This document shows positions 7,876 through 16,633 of a stretch of 44,216 bases of DNA, piece by piece. The position numbers were made by a program, and so were the translations under genes. Source of the DNA: Pseudarthrobacter sp. C4D7 (GTDB lineage: Bacteria; Actinomycetota; Actinomycetes; Actinomycetales; Micrococcaceae); contig NZ_JABFMW010000032.1 of NCBI RefSeq assembly GCF_013359725.1, forward strand, positions 1 to 44,216. The letters are read 5' to 3'. Within the stretch, counting starts at the first letter, position 1. Each line of letters opens with the position of its first letter. The notes beneath the pieces are model-generated. The model was not told the DNA's origin. It was given only the letters and a program-made list of their open reading frames with translations, and did not search any database.

Positions 7876-8787
7876 ATGGAGGTTCATCAGCTTGAAATCC
7901 TGCGGGAACTGGGCGCCCTGGGCAGTGTGAAGGCCGTGGCCGATACGCTCATGGTCACCCCGTCCGCGGTGTCGCAGCAACTGGCGCACCTGCAGCGCAC
8001 CGTGGACGTTCCGCTGACGCGCAAGGAAGGCCGCAACCTGGTGCTGACCGAGGCAGGTCAGGTGCTCGCGGACGCAGGTGCCGCCGTGGTCAGCGCCATG
8101 GCCGAGGCCCGCGGCGCACTGGGCACCTACCACGGTTCCCCCGCAGGCAGGGTGACACTCAGCGGATTCCACAGCGCAGGGCAGGCCCTGTTCGCGCCGC
8201 TGGCCCGGATGCTGGACCGGCCGGAGCATCCGCGCATTGAACTATCGGACGAGGACGTTGCCCAGCAGGACTTTCCGGCCCTCACCGCCCGGTACGACCT
8301 GGTGCTGGCGCACCGTATGGACCACAGTCCACGCTGGCCGGCGGAACGGGTTGCCGTGATCCCGTTGGCGCATGAGCCCCTGGACGTGGCGCTGCCCGCT
8401 GGCCATCCGTTGGCCCGGCAGGAGACAGTTACGGCGGACGACGTCGGCTCGGAGGCCTGGGTGACCAGCCACCCCGGCTACTCCCCCGCCGATGTCCTGT
8501 CCGCCGTCGCAGCCGTCTCCAGCCGGGAGCCGAACATCATTCACCGCATCAACGACTACTCCACGGTGGCGGCCCTGGTGGCGGCCGGCGGCGTGGTGGG
8601 GCTGCTGCCCCGGTATACGGCGGGACCGGTCCTGAACCCGGACATCGTGCTGCGGCCGCTGGAAGGGATCAGCACCCGCCGCAGGATCGACCTGCTGGCC
8701 AGGCCGGAGAACCTGAAGCGGCGGGCAGTGGTGATGGTGTGCGAGGCACTGGAGGACATCATGGCGGGGCTGGTGAAACAGGGCTGA
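7876..8787 (+). CDS. LysR family transcriptional regulator
   Basis: 303 residues: an N-terminal winged HTH (residues 1-60; the segment VADTLMVTPSAVSQQLAHLQ is the helix-turn-helix), then a linker helix and a periplasmic-binding-like effector domain beginning near residue 90. The length is normal for LysR regulators. It is transcribed divergently from tdh-kbl, so the simplest inference is control of threonine degradation, with threonine or a product as co-inducer. Only a weak GTGGA ribosome-binding element precedes the ATG, and translation of a leaderless mRNA is possible. The gene converges on the DUF5666-like gene with only 21 bases between stop codons. Confidence 0.93.
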   Translation: MEVHQLEILRELGALGSVKAVADTLMVTPSAVSQQLAHLQRTVDVPLTRKEGRNLVLTEAGQVLADAGAAVVSAMAEARGALGTYHGSPAGRVTLSGFHSAGQALFAPLARMLDRPEHPRIELSDEDVAQQDFPALTARYDLVLAHRMDHSPRWPAERVAVIPLAHEPLDVALPAGHPLARQETVTADDVGSEAWVTSHPGYSPADVLSAVAAVSSREPNIIHRINDYSTVAALVAAGGVVGLLPRYTAGPVLNPDIVLRPLEGISTRRRIDLLARPENLKRRAVVMVCEALEDIMAGLVKQG

Positions 8788-8808
8788 GCAGGGCCGGCAT
8801 ACCGGAAG

Positions 8809-9498
8809 CTACGAGTCCTGCTCATCCTGGCTGCTGCCGTTCCCCATCTTGTGTCCGAGCCCCTGGTTGTGGCCTGGCCCGTATCCCGGCACATGGCCCG
8901 GCCCGCGTCCCAATCCACGCCCCAGCCCCAGTCCGGGCCCGTCGCCGGCGCCCTTCACGATCCGCGTGGCCGTGGCGATGTCCCCGTCCTTGACGCCGGC
9001 GATGCGCACAGTGTCCCCGGCAGCGATGTCCGCGATGGTTCCGTCCGTGGGCTTGAGCCGCTTGCCGTCGTCGCGCATGGAACCCGGGGTGGTGTCGGGG
9101 CCTGGGGTGGCGCCGTTCGTGGCCGCTGCCGGAACCCTGGTGACCTTCGTATCGCCGTTGATGGCGTAAGCCTGCGAGAAGCCGTCCTCGCTCTTGACGG
9201 TGATGGCTGAGTCGCTAACGGACTCAACGGTGCCCCGTTGTTCCAGTTTGGTCTGGAACGTACCGTCGGGATTCTTGACCACACCCTCGCCGTGCAGGGG
9301 CTGTGCGCGCTGGGGCTTTCCGGGCTTATGTGGCCCCGGGGCGTCGCCTGGGTTGCCAGGCCTGGATTGTGACGAGGGTGAGGGCGTGGGTGCCGGCGCG
9401 CCGGTGGCGGACCATGCCAATGCGGCACCCGTCCCGGTCAGTGCCACCGCAACGGCACCGGCAAGCACTGCCCTGCGCATCCTCATGGATTCCATCAT
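8809..9498 (-). CDS. Secreted or membrane-anchored DUF5666-like protein
   Basis: 229 residues from the ATG at 9498, chosen because an AAGGAA ribosome-binding site lies about 7 bases upstream and because it puts the signal segment (MRMRRAVLAGAVAVALTGTG and following) at the N-terminus. A Pro/Ser linker comes next. The central beta-rich unit (GTVESVSDSAITVKSEDG, then GDTVRIAGVKDGDIATATRI) resembles the DUF5666 small beta-barrel, whose ligand is unknown. The C-terminal 45 residues are Gly/Pro/His-rich with repeated GLG, GRG and GPGH steps. It acts outside the membrane. Its neighbours (LysR, gatB) give no functional hint. Confidence 0.75.
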   Translation of the reverse strand: MMESMRMRRAVLAGAVAVALTGTGAALAWSATGAPAPTPSPSSQSRPGNPGDAPGPHKPGKPQRAQPLHGEGVVKNPDGTFQTKLEQRGTVESVSDSAITVKSEDGFSQAYAINGDTKVTRVPAAATNGATPGPDTTPGSMRDDGKRLKPTDGTIADIAAGDTVRIAGVKDGDIATATRIVKGAGDGPGLGLGRGLGRGPGHVPGYGPGHNQGLGHKMGNGSSQDEQDS

Positions 9499-9632
9499 CG
9501 CTGTTCCTTCCCCAGGCTTGCGCCGCAACTGCTTGCCAGGGCATCTGCGCCCTGTGGGGTCCAGTGTAGGTCCGCCACGGACGGGCGGCCACGGGTAGTT
9601 TCGCTGACCGCCGGCTGAGTACTTAAAGCCAA

Positions 9633-9688
9633 CCGGGCCGCAGTTATTGCCGTGATGAGGGTTCACAACGGCAACAACTGCGGCCCGG
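9633..9688 (-). terminator. Long hairpin downstream of gatB
   Basis: Two 21-base arms (9633-9653 and 9668-9688) are complementary at 20 of 21 positions, the single exception being compatible with a G-U pair, around a 14-base loop. It begins 13 bases after the gatB stop codon in the direction of gatB transcription. The following minus-strand bases include TTGGCTTTAAG, a weak T-tract. A transcription terminator for gatCAB is the best explanation. Confidence 0.75.
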
Positions 9689-9701
9689 CCGGGCGGAAGT
9701 G

Positions 9702-11210
9702 CTAAGCGGTGACGCCCAGCTTCTCGAGGATCAGCTCGCGGACGCGGCCGGCGTCGGCCTGTCCGCGGGTGGCCTTCATGACCCCGCCAACAATCGCGCC
9801 GATGGCCTGCACCTTGCCGCCGCGGATCTTGTCCGCGACGTCGGGCTGGGCCGCCAGTGCGGCGTCGATGGCTTCCAGGAGAGGTCCGTCGTCGGAGACG
9901 ACGGCGAGGCCGCGCTTCTGCACAATCTCCTCCGGAGTGCCCTCCCCGGCGAGCACGCCGTCCAGGACCTGGGAGGCCATCTTGTTGTTGATCTTGCCCG
10001 CTTCAACCATGCGGCTCAGCTCCACCACGGTGGCAGCGTCGACGCCCAGCTGGCCGGGATCCACGTCGGCGACCTTGGCCCGGCCCACGATTTCGCCCAT
10101 CCACCATTTGCGGGCCACGGATGCGGTGGCGCCGGCGGCGATGGTTTCCTCGATCTCGTCCAGGACACCGGCGTTGACGACGTCGCGGAATTCGAGGTCG
10201 GAGTAGCCCCAGTCGGCCTTGAGGCGCTTGCGGCGCTCGGCCGGCGGCTCGGGGAGGGTGGCGCGGAGTTCCTCCACCCATTCGCGGGACGCCACCACGG
10301 GAACCAGGTCCGGTTCCGGGAAGTAGCGGTAGTCGTCGGCGTCGGACTTGGCGCGGCCGGAGGTGGTGGTCCGGGTGTCCTCGTGCCAGTGGCGGGTTTC
10401 CTGGATCACCGGTTCGCCGGAGTCCAGGACGGCAGCGTGGCGCTGGATCTCGTAGCGGACGGCGTGTTCCACGGCGCGCAGCGAGTTCACGTTCTTGGTT
10501 TCCGAGCGGATGCCGAACCGTTCGCGGCCGTGCGGGCGGAGCGAAACGTTCGCGTCGCAGCGGACGTTGCCGCGTTCCATCTTCGCGTCGGACACGCCCA
10601 GGTTCTTCACGATCTCCCGGACGGCCGCCACGTAGGCCTTGGCCAGTTCCGGTGCACGGGACCCTGCGCCTTCGATCGGCTTGGTGACGATTTCCACCAG
10701 CGGAACACCGGCACGGTTGTAGTCCACCAGCGAGAAGTCGGCGCCCTGGATCCGGCCGGTGGCGCCGCCCATGTGGGTCAGCTTCCCGGCGTCCTCCTCC
10801 ATGTGCGCGCGCTCGATCTCCACGCGGAATACAGTGCCGTCCTCGAGTTCAACGTCCAGGTAGCCGTCGTACGCGATGGGTTCGTCGTACTGGGACGTCT
10901 GGAAGTTCTTGGGGGTGTCCGGGTAGAAGTACTGCTTCCGGGCGAAGCGGCAGGACTCGGCGATCTTGCAGTTGAGCGCCAGGCCGATCTTGATGGAGGA
11001 CTCGATGGCCGTTTTGTTGACGACGGGCAGCACGCCGGGCATGCCCAGGTCCACCTCGTTGACGTTGGTGTTGGGCTCATCGCCGAAGACGTTCGGGGCG
11101 GAGGAGAACATCTTGGTCTTGGTGTTCAGCTCCACGTGGACCTCGAACCCCAGGACGGGATCGTACTTCTCCATGGCCTCTTCGAAGCTCAGGACATCAT
11201 CAGTGCTCAT
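9702..11210 (-). CDS. gatB: Asp-tRNA(Asn)/Glu-tRNA(Gln) amidotransferase subunit GatB
   Basis: 502 residues. GatB phosphorylates and amidates misacylated Glu-tRNA(Gln) or Asp-tRNA(Asn) together with GatA (ammonia supply) and GatC (assembly). Landmarks are GFEVHVELNTKTKMF near the N-terminus, the zinc/catalytic cradle region with YFYPDTPKNFQTSQYD, the RxHMEEDAGK segment (ERAHMEEDAGKLTH), DYNRAGVPLVEIV and the C-terminal YqeY-like tail. The chosen ATG at 11210 overlaps the gatA stop by one base (TAATG), so translation is coupled; an upstream frame extension runs into gatA and is rejected. Confidence 0.97.
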   Translation of the reverse strand: MSTDDVLSFEEAMEKYDPVLGFEVHVELNTKTKMFSSAPNVFGDEPNTNVNEVDLGMPGVLPVVNKTAIESSIKIGLALNCKIAESCRFARKQYFYPDTPKNFQTSQYDEPIAYDGYLDVELEDGTVFRVEIERAHMEEDAGKLTHMGGATGRIQGADFSLVDYNRAGVPLVEIVTKPIEGAGSRAPELAKAYVAAVREIVKNLGVSDAKMERGNVRCDANVSLRPHGRERFGIRSETKNVNSLRAVEHAVRYEIQRHAAVLDSGEPVIQETRHWHEDTRTTTSGRAKSDADDYRYFPEPDLVPVVASREWVEELRATLPEPPAERRKRLKADWGYSDLEFRDVVNAGVLDEIEETIAAGATASVARKWWMGEIVGRAKVADVDPGQLGVDAATVVELSRMVEAGKINNKMASQVLDGVLAGEGTPEEIVQKRGLAVVSDDGPLLEAIDAALAAQPDVADKIRGGKVQAIGAIVGGVMKATRGQADAGRVRELILEKLGVTA

Positions 11211-12775
11211 TATTTTGCCTCCTGGGTTTCGAGGGTTGCGGCGTCGGCCAGGTCGGGTGCCTGGGCCAGCAGCGGGCCGCCCCACTTCGCTTCGAGCAGC
11301 GATTCGAGGACCGCACCCACCCGGTACAGGCGGGCATCCTCGCGGGCCGGGGCCAGCAGCTGGATGCCCACGGGCAGGCCGTCCTCGTCAGCCAGGCCGC
11401 CGGGCAGCGACAGGCCGGGGACGCCGGCAAGGTTGGCCGGGATGGTGGCGACGTCGTTGAGGTACATCGCCAGCGGGTCGTCCAGTTTTTCCCCGAGCGG
11501 GAACGCCGTGGTGGGGGCGGTGGGCGAGATCAGGACGTCAGCCTGCGCGAAGGCGGCCTCGAAGTCCCGCTGGACCAGCGTGCGGACCTTCTGGGCGGAG
11601 CCGTAGTAGGCGTCGTAGTAGCCGGCGGACAGCGCGTAGGTGCCCAAGATGATGCGGCGCTTGACTTCGTCGCCGAAGCCGGCGGCGCGGGTGGCGCCCA
11701 TGACGCGTTCGATGGTCATGGGGCCCTCTTCGGGGAGGACGCGCAGGCCGTACCGGACGCCGTCGAACTTGGCCAGGTTGGAGGAGGCCTCGGACGGCAT
11801 GATCAGGTAGTAGGCGCCCAGGGCGTACTGGAAGTTGGGGCAGGAGACCTCGACGATCTCCGCACCGGCTTCCTTGAGCAGCTCCAGGGCATCGTTGAAA
11901 CGGTTTTCGACGCCGGCCTGGTAGCCCTCGCCGTGCAGTTCCTTGATGATGCCGATCCGCAGCCCCTCCACGTTGCCGGTCTTCGCGGCGGCGACGAGGT
12001 CCGCCAGGGGCTCGGGCAGCGAGGTGGAGTCGCGGGGATCGTGGCCGCCGATGACCTGGTGCAGGAGCGCGGAGTCCAGGACGGTCCGGGTGACGGGGCC
12101 GATCTGGTCCAGGGAGGACGCCATGGCGATGGCGCCGTAGCGGGAGACGCTGCCGTACGTGGGCTTGACGCCTACGGTTCCGGTGACGGCACCGGGCTGG
12201 CGGATGGAGCCGCCGGTGTCCGTGCCCAGGGCCAGGGGCGCCTCGAACGCGGCGACGGCGGCAGCGGAGCCACCGCCGGAGCCGCCGGGGATCCGGTCCA
12301 GGTCCCAGGGGTTGCGGGTGGGGCCGTAGGCGGAGTGCTCCGTGGAGGAGCCCATGGCGAACTCGTCCAGGTTGGTCTTGCCCAGGATGGGCATCTTTGC
12401 CGCACGCAGGCGCTCGACGACGGTTGCGTCGTACGGGCTGTGCCAGCCTTCGAGGATCTTCGAGCCCGCCGTGGTGGGCTGGCCGATGGTGACGATCAGG
12501 TCCTTGACGGCGATGGGGACGCCGGCCAGGTAGTGCAGGGCTTCGGCTTCCGCCCCGCCGGCGGCACGGATGGCGTCCACCTCGGCGGCAACAGCGAGCG
12601 CTTCTTCGGCGTTGACGTGCAGGAAGGCGTTAACCTTCCCGTCGACGGCGGAAATGCGGTCCAGGTGTGCCTGGGTGGCTTCGACGGCGGTGACGTCGCC
12701 GGCGCGCAGTTTCTCGGCAAGCTGTGCGGCGGAGAGCCGGATCAGGGTGTCAGCGCTGGTGTTCTTTTCAGTCAT
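11210..12775 (-). CDS. gatA: Asp/Glu-tRNA amidotransferase subunit GatA
   Basis: Amidase-signature enzyme that hydrolyses glutamine and channels ammonia to GatB. It has 521 residues. The Ser-cisSer-Lys triad is visible: K91 in PIAVKD, S166 in the Gly/Ser-rich GGSGGGSA loop and S190 in TDTGGSIRQP, with the spacing (75 and 24 residues) typical of GatA. The gene starts 2 bases after the gatC stop codon and overlaps gatB by one base, making a tight gatCAB operon. The last 20 or so residues are a lineage-specific tail. Confidence 0.97.
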   Translation of the reverse strand: MTEKNTSADTLIRLSAAQLAEKLRAGDVTAVEATQAHLDRISAVDGKVNAFLHVNAEEALAVAAEVDAIRAAGGAEAEALHYLAGVPIAVKDLIVTIGQPTTAGSKILEGWHSPYDATVVERLRAAKMPILGKTNLDEFAMGSSTEHSAYGPTRNPWDLDRIPGGSGGGSAAAVAAFEAPLALGTDTGGSIRQPGAVTGTVGVKPTYGSVSRYGAIAMASSLDQIGPVTRTVLDSALLHQVIGGHDPRDSTSLPEPLADLVAAAKTGNVEGLRIGIIKELHGEGYQAGVENRFNDALELLKEAGAEIVEVSCPNFQYALGAYYLIMPSEASSNLAKFDGVRYGLRVLPEEGPMTIERVMGATRAAGFGDEVKRRIILGTYALSAGYYDAYYGSAQKVRTLVQRDFEAAFAQADVLISPTAPTTAFPLGEKLDDPLAMYLNDVATIPANLAGVPGLSLPGGLADEDGLPVGIQLLAPAREDARLYRVGAVLESLLEAKWGGPLLAQAPDLADAATLETQEAK

Positions 12776-12777
12776 GT

Positions 12778-13074
12778 CTATGCCTCATCCAGGATGGCCG
12801 GAACCTTGAAACGGTTTTCGTCGGAGTCCGGGGCGCCGGAAAGTGCCTGTTCCGCGGTGAACGTGTGGCCCACAACGTCGTCGCGGAACACGTTGGTCAG
12901 CGGAATGGGGTGCGAGGTGGCCGGAACGTCGTCCCCCGCTGCCTCGCTGACGGACTTGACCGAATCCACGATGACGGCGAGCTCGCCGGCCATCCTGTCC
13001 AGCTCTTCGGCACTCATCTCGATGTGAGCGAGCCGCGCAAGATGCGCGACGTCGTCACGGTTGATCGCAGCCAT
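12778..13074 (-). CDS. gatC: Asp/Glu-tRNA amidotransferase subunit GatC
   Basis: 98-residue subunit that stabilises GatA and tethers it to GatB. The sequence opens with MAAINRDDVAHLARLAHIEM, the typical GatC start, and ends with the RFKVPAIL motif. The ATG at 13074 follows a GGGGAG ribosome-binding site; an in-frame extension further upstream has no homology. It is the first gene of gatCAB. A TAGACT element on the minus strand at 13112-13117 could be the -10 box, without a clear -35. Confidence 0.96.
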   Translation of the reverse strand: MAAINRDDVAHLARLAHIEMSAEELDRMAGELAVIVDSVKSVSEAAGDDVPATSHPIPLTNVFRDDVVGHTFTAEQALSGAPDSDENRFKVPAILDEA

Positions 13075-13132
13075 GGATCTCCCCTGCAAAGTTCGAATTG
13101 TTTTCCGATCCAGTCTAGTGCGGAAACGCAGA

Positions 13133-13170
13133 TGCCCGTCTGACATCCCCCAGCGGGCGTCAGACGGGCA
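13133..13170 (-). terminator. Hairpin between the CitMHS transporter gene and gatC
   Basis: TGCCCGTCTGAC (13133-13144) and GTCAGACGGGCA (13159-13170) are perfect 12-bp inverted repeats with a 14-base loop. The structure lies about 50 bases beyond the transporter stop codon and about 60 bases upstream of gatC. It is best read as the terminator of the transporter gene, isolating gatCAB from it. The T-tract is weak. Confidence 0.7.
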
Positions 13171-13219
13171 CCTTCGATACCCGGCCTGCCTCGGGGACAG
13201 GAGCACGGGCAGCTACAGA

Positions 13220-14689
13220 CTAACCGATTCCAATGGCTCCAGTCAGCATCCCGACGCCGAGCATCACCAGGGAGATGACGGCCGTACGCCACAGGACCTT
13301 CTTGTGGTGGTCGCCCAGGTCCACCTTGGCCAGCGAGACCAGCAGCAGGATGGCCGGGACCAGCGGGCTCTGCAGGTGGAAGGGCTGGCCGGTGATGGAG
13401 GCACGGGCCATATCGGCGGCACCGACACCGTAGTGGGCGGCGGTTTCGCTGAGGACCGGCAGGACGCCGAAGTAGAACGCGTCGTTGCTCATGAAGAACG
13501 TCATGGGGATGCTGAGCACCCCGGTGATGACGGCCATGAACGGGCCCATGGAGGTGGGGATGATCTGGACCAGCCACGCGGACATGGCTTCCACCATGCC
13601 GGTGCCCTTGAGGACGCCGGTGAGGACGGCGGCGGCCATGACCATGCTGACCACGGCGACGATGGAGGGTGCGTGCGCAATCAGCTGGGCGCCCTGGTCC
13701 TTGACCTTGGGGAAGTTGACCAGCAGGGCGATCGCGGCACCCACCATGAAGACGAACGGCAGCGGGACGACGTTGGCGACGAGCACCACCATGACGGCGA
13801 CGGTCAGGGCCAGGTTGAACCAGAACAGCTTGGGCCGCAGGGTGCTGCGGTTGGGATCGAGCGCGGTGTCTGCCATGGCGGAGTCGTGCTCGTCCACCAG
13901 GGTTTCGGTGCGTTCCAGCACTGCCACCGAGCCACCGGCCGGCGTTGCACCGGAGGGAGCGGGGGTGTTGCCCCTGCGGCCGGTGCCGGACGCGCCGGTT
14001 CCGGAGGCACCTGCGGAGGTGCCGCCGTCGAACTTTTCTGCCGTGTCCGGCACGCCCCAGATTTCGGGGGCAGTGGCGCGGAGGCGGTTGCGTTCCTGCA
14101 GGCCCAGCAGCCAGGCAAAGGCGAAGACGACCACCAGGCCGGCCACGAGGGACGGGATCATGGGCACGAAGACGTCGTTGACGTCGATCTTCAGTGCGGT
14201 GGCGGCGCGGGCCGTGGGGCCGCCCCACGGGAGGATGTTCATGGTGCCGTTGGCCAGGCCGGCCACGCAGGTGAGGACCACGGGGCTCATCTTCAGGCGC
14301 AGGTAGACCGGCAGCATCGCGGCGGTGGTGAGGATGAAGGTGGTGGACCCGTCGCCGTCCAGGGATACGGCGGCGGCCAGGATGGCGGTGCCCAGCACAA
14401 CCTTGGCGGGGTCGTTGCCCAGCTTGCGGAGGATGAACTTCACCAGCGGGTCAAACAGCCCGACGTCGATCATCAGGCCGAAGTAGATGATGGCGAACAT
14501 CAGCAGGGCCGCGGTGGAGGTCATGGACTTCATGGAGTCCATCACCATGTCGCCGATGCCCAGGCCGGCGCCGGCGAACAGGCCAAAAACAGTAGGGACA
14601 ATGATCAACGCCAGTACTGGCGTCAACTTCTTCGTCATGATCAGCACCATGAATACCGCGATCATGGCGAATCCAAGTATTACCAGCAC
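13220..14689 (-). CDS. CitMHS family transporter (citrate-divalent metal:H+ symporter type)
   Basis: 489 residues with about 12 hydrophobic segments. Sequence elements such as the SLDGDGSTTFILTTAAMLP segment, NGTMNILPWGGPTARAA and FFMSNDAFYFGVLPVL are typical of CitMHS carriers, which import citrate complexed with Mg, Ca or other divalent metals. The central cytoplasmic loop (about residues 205-275) is long and low in complexity, rich in Gly, Ser, Ala and Pro. It starts with GTG at 14689 behind a good AAGGAG site. It is divergent from a CitA/CitB-type two-component system, as citrate transporters often are, so induction by external citrate or a similar acid is the likely control. The exact substrate is not certain. 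Confidence 0.9.
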   Translation of the reverse strand: MLVILGFAMIAVFMVLIMTKKLTPVLALIIVPTVFGLFAGAGLGIGDMVMDSMKSMTSTAALLMFAIIYFGLMIDVGLFDPLVKFILRKLGNDPAKVVLGTAILAAAVSLDGDGSTTFILTTAAMLPVYLRLKMSPVVLTCVAGLANGTMNILPWGGPTARAATALKIDVNDVFVPMIPSLVAGLVVVFAFAWLLGLQERNRLRATAPEIWGVPDTAEKFDGGTSAGASGTGASGTGRRGNTPAPSGATPAGGSVAVLERTETLVDEHDSAMADTALDPNRSTLRPKLFWFNLALTVAVMVVLVANVVPLPFVFMVGAAIALLVNFPKVKDQGAQLIAHAPSIVAVVSMVMAAAVLTGVLKGTGMVEAMSAWLVQIIPTSMGPFMAVITGVLSIPMTFFMSNDAFYFGVLPVLSETAAHYGVGAADMARASITGQPFHLQSPLVPAILLLVSLAKVDLGDHHKKVLWRTAVISLVMLGVGMLTGAIGIG

Positions 14690-14735
14690 AGCCGGCTCCT
14701 TCTTGTGAACAGCGGCACAGCGGTGTGACGCGTGC

Positions 14736-14821
14736 TACAGACTGTAGGGTGGCGGACGTCACGGCAGTGCCTTTGGCTCAATTGATTGGCATACTGCTTA
14801 TTGGGTGCATTTTGCTCATTG
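14736..14821. promoter_or_regulatory. Regulatory region between the CitMHS transporter and the citA-like kinase
   Basis: The 189-base divergent gap contains an unusually AT-rich stretch. It includes two imperfect direct repeats, TTTGGCTCAATTG (14772-14784) and TTTTGCTCATTG (14810-14821), 38 bases apart, and a perfect inverted repeat CTACAG-A-CTGTAG at 14736-14748 nearer the transporter. CitB/DcuR-type regulators bind AT-rich direct repeats in comparable positions, so these are candidate sites for the response regulator encoded next door. I could not assign -35/-10 boxes with confidence. Confidence 0.5.
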
Positions 14822-14878
14822 TGCTCACGTGCTGAGGCACCGAAACCCTGGCCCGCCGCCACCCGTCGAGGAGGATGA

Positions 14879-16633
14879 ATGCAGCGTTCCGCGCCCCGGC
14901 AGCCGCTGCGGTTTTCCACCCAGACGCTGCTGCTCCAGCTGGCCGTGGTGCTGCTGGTGGTGCTGCTGAGCACCACTGTGCACGCGTGGCTGACGTATGA
15001 CCGGGTGGGCAGCGACGCGGAGAACCAGGCGCTGACGCTGGCCCGGACCGTTGCGTCCGATCCGGAGGTCCGCGCCGATGTGCTGGCCATCAGCGGCCAG
15101 CCCGGAACTCCCCCTCCGGCCGAGCTCCTGGCCGGGCCGCTGCAGGCGTCGGCTGAGGCAGCCCGGACCCGGACCGGGGCGCTGTTCGTGGTCATCACCG
15201 ACGAAACGGGCATCCGGCTGGCCCACCCCGATCCGCAGCGGCTCGGTGAGAAGGTGAGCACCGATCCGTCCGAGGCGTTGTCCGGGCAGGAGATCACCAC
15301 CCGGAACACCGGAACCCTTGGCCCGTCGGCCGGCGCGAAGGTGCCGGTGTATGCGCCCGGCACCGCCACCGTGGTGGGCGAGGTCAGCGTGGGCTACTCC
15401 ATGGAAACCGTGGCCCAGAGCGTGGCTCGCGATATCGGGCCGGTGGCATTGACGGCCGTGGGGGCGTTGCTGGCCGGGGTCCTGGGCTCCTTCCTGCTGC
15501 GCCGCCGCCTGCAGCGCCTCACTTTGGGCCTGGAGCCGGAAGAGATCAGCACGCTGGTGCACGACCAGGTGGCGGTCCTGCAGGGCGTGGACGACGGCGT
15601 AATCGGCGTCAGTGCCGACGGCCGGGTCAGCGTCTTCAACGCCGCGGCGCAGCGGCTGCTGGGTATGCCGGACCTGTCCGGCTCCCGCTGGGAAGAGGCT
15701 CCCGTCCCGGAACAGCTGAAAGCCCTGACGCGCCCCGGCGCCGGGGTTGCGGGCCCGGCTGTGGGTGGCGGCGGTTCGGCCCAGGATGCCCTCGAGCTGG
15801 TGGCGGGCGGCCGGGTGCTGGTGGTAAATGCCCGCAAGGCCCTGCACCGCCGGGAGGACCTGGGCTGGGTGGTCATGCTGCGCGACCGGACGGAGCTGCA
15901 GGAGCTCACCCGCCAGCTGGACGCCGTCGGGACCATGTCCACCGCGTTGCGCGCCCAGCGGCACGAGTTCGCCAACCAGCTGCACACCCTCGCCGGTTTC
16001 CTGGGCATCGGGCAGCACCGGGAGGCGCGCAACTACCTCGCCGGGCTCGCGGCCACCGGCCCGCTGAAGTTCCCGGTGGACCAGGCCGAGCTGCTCCAGG
16101 ACCCCTACCTGCAGGCCTTCGTGGGCGCCAAGGGTGTGGAGGCGGACGAACGCGGGGTTGCGCTCCGCATTGGGCCGGAGACCCTGGTCCGCGGGCAGGT
16201 GACAGAGGCCCAGGATGTGACCACCGTGCTGGGCAACCTGATCGACAACGCCGTCAACGCCGCCGTGGCCGGGTCCTCGACGGACCGCTGGGTTGAGCTG
16301 GAGGTGCTGGACGAACCGGGCGACGACGGCGGCACGCTCCATGTGGTGGTGGCGGACTCGGGTGACGGGCTGGCAGAGGGCACGGACCCGGAGGGGGTGT
16401 TTGCCGAAGGTTTCACCACCGCCGCCGGGCCGGTCCGCGCCGGCGGCGGCCAGGGCTTCGGGCTGGCGCTGGCCCGCCAGCTGGCGCGGCGGCGCGGTGG
16501 CGATGTGAAAGTGCTGGACGGCGGATCCAGGGGTGGGCCGGGCGCCGTGTTCATGGCCACCCTTCCGCAGACGACGGCGGGAAACCCCGCCGCAAAGACC
16601 TTGGGGGCAGCCGGAAAGGATAAGGATGGCTGA
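14879..16633 (+). CDS. Sensor histidine kinase, CitA/DcuS type
   Basis: 584 residues in the membrane. A first membrane segment (about 16-38) and a second (about 188-207) flank an extracellular PAS/Cache-like sensor with the VVITDETGIRLAHPDPQRLG signature seen in citrate and dicarboxylate sensors. A cytoplasmic PAS domain (about 225-335) follows, then a dimerisation helix with the phospho-acceptor His in RAQRHEFANQLHTL (H362). The HATPase domain has its N-box in LGNLIDNAVNAA and G-box in GGGQGFGLALARQLARRRGG. The ATG has a GAGGAGG ribosome-binding site. It overlaps the response-regulator gene by 8 bases. With the divergent CitMHS gene it most likely senses citrate or a related acid. Confidence 0.93.
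   Translation: MQRSAPRQPLRFSTQTLLLQLAVVLLVVLLSTTVHAWLTYDRVGSDAENQALTLARTVASDPEVRADVLAISGQPGTPPPAELLAGPLQASAEAARTRTGALFVVITDETGIRLAHPDPQRLGEKVSTDPSEALSGQEITTRNTGTLGPSAGAKVPVYAPGTATVVGEVSVGYSMETVAQSVARDIGPVALTAVGALLAGVLGSFLLRRRLQRLTLGLEPEEISTLVHDQVAVLQGVDDGVIGVSADGRVSVFNAAAQRLLGMPDLSGSRWEEAPVPEQLKALTRPGAGVAGPAVGGGGSAQDALELVAGGRVLVVNARKALHRREDLGWVVMLRDRTELQELTRQLDAVGTMSTALRAQRHEFANQLHTLAGFLGIGQHREARNYLAGLAATGPLKFPVDQAELLQDPYLQAFVGAKGVEADERGVALRIGPETLVRGQVTEAQDVTTVLGNLIDNAVNAAVAGSSTDRWVELEVLDEPGDDGGTLHVVVADSGDGLAEGTDPEGVFAEGFTTAAGPVRAGGGQGFGLALARQLARRRGGDVKVLDGGSRGGPGAVFMATLPQTTAGNPAAKTLGAAGKDKDG

Noticed and set aside
13061..14728. Long plus-strand frame opposite the CitMHS gene
   Set aside because: His/Gly/Asp-rich shadow translation; the minus-strand frame has clear membrane helices and family motifs.
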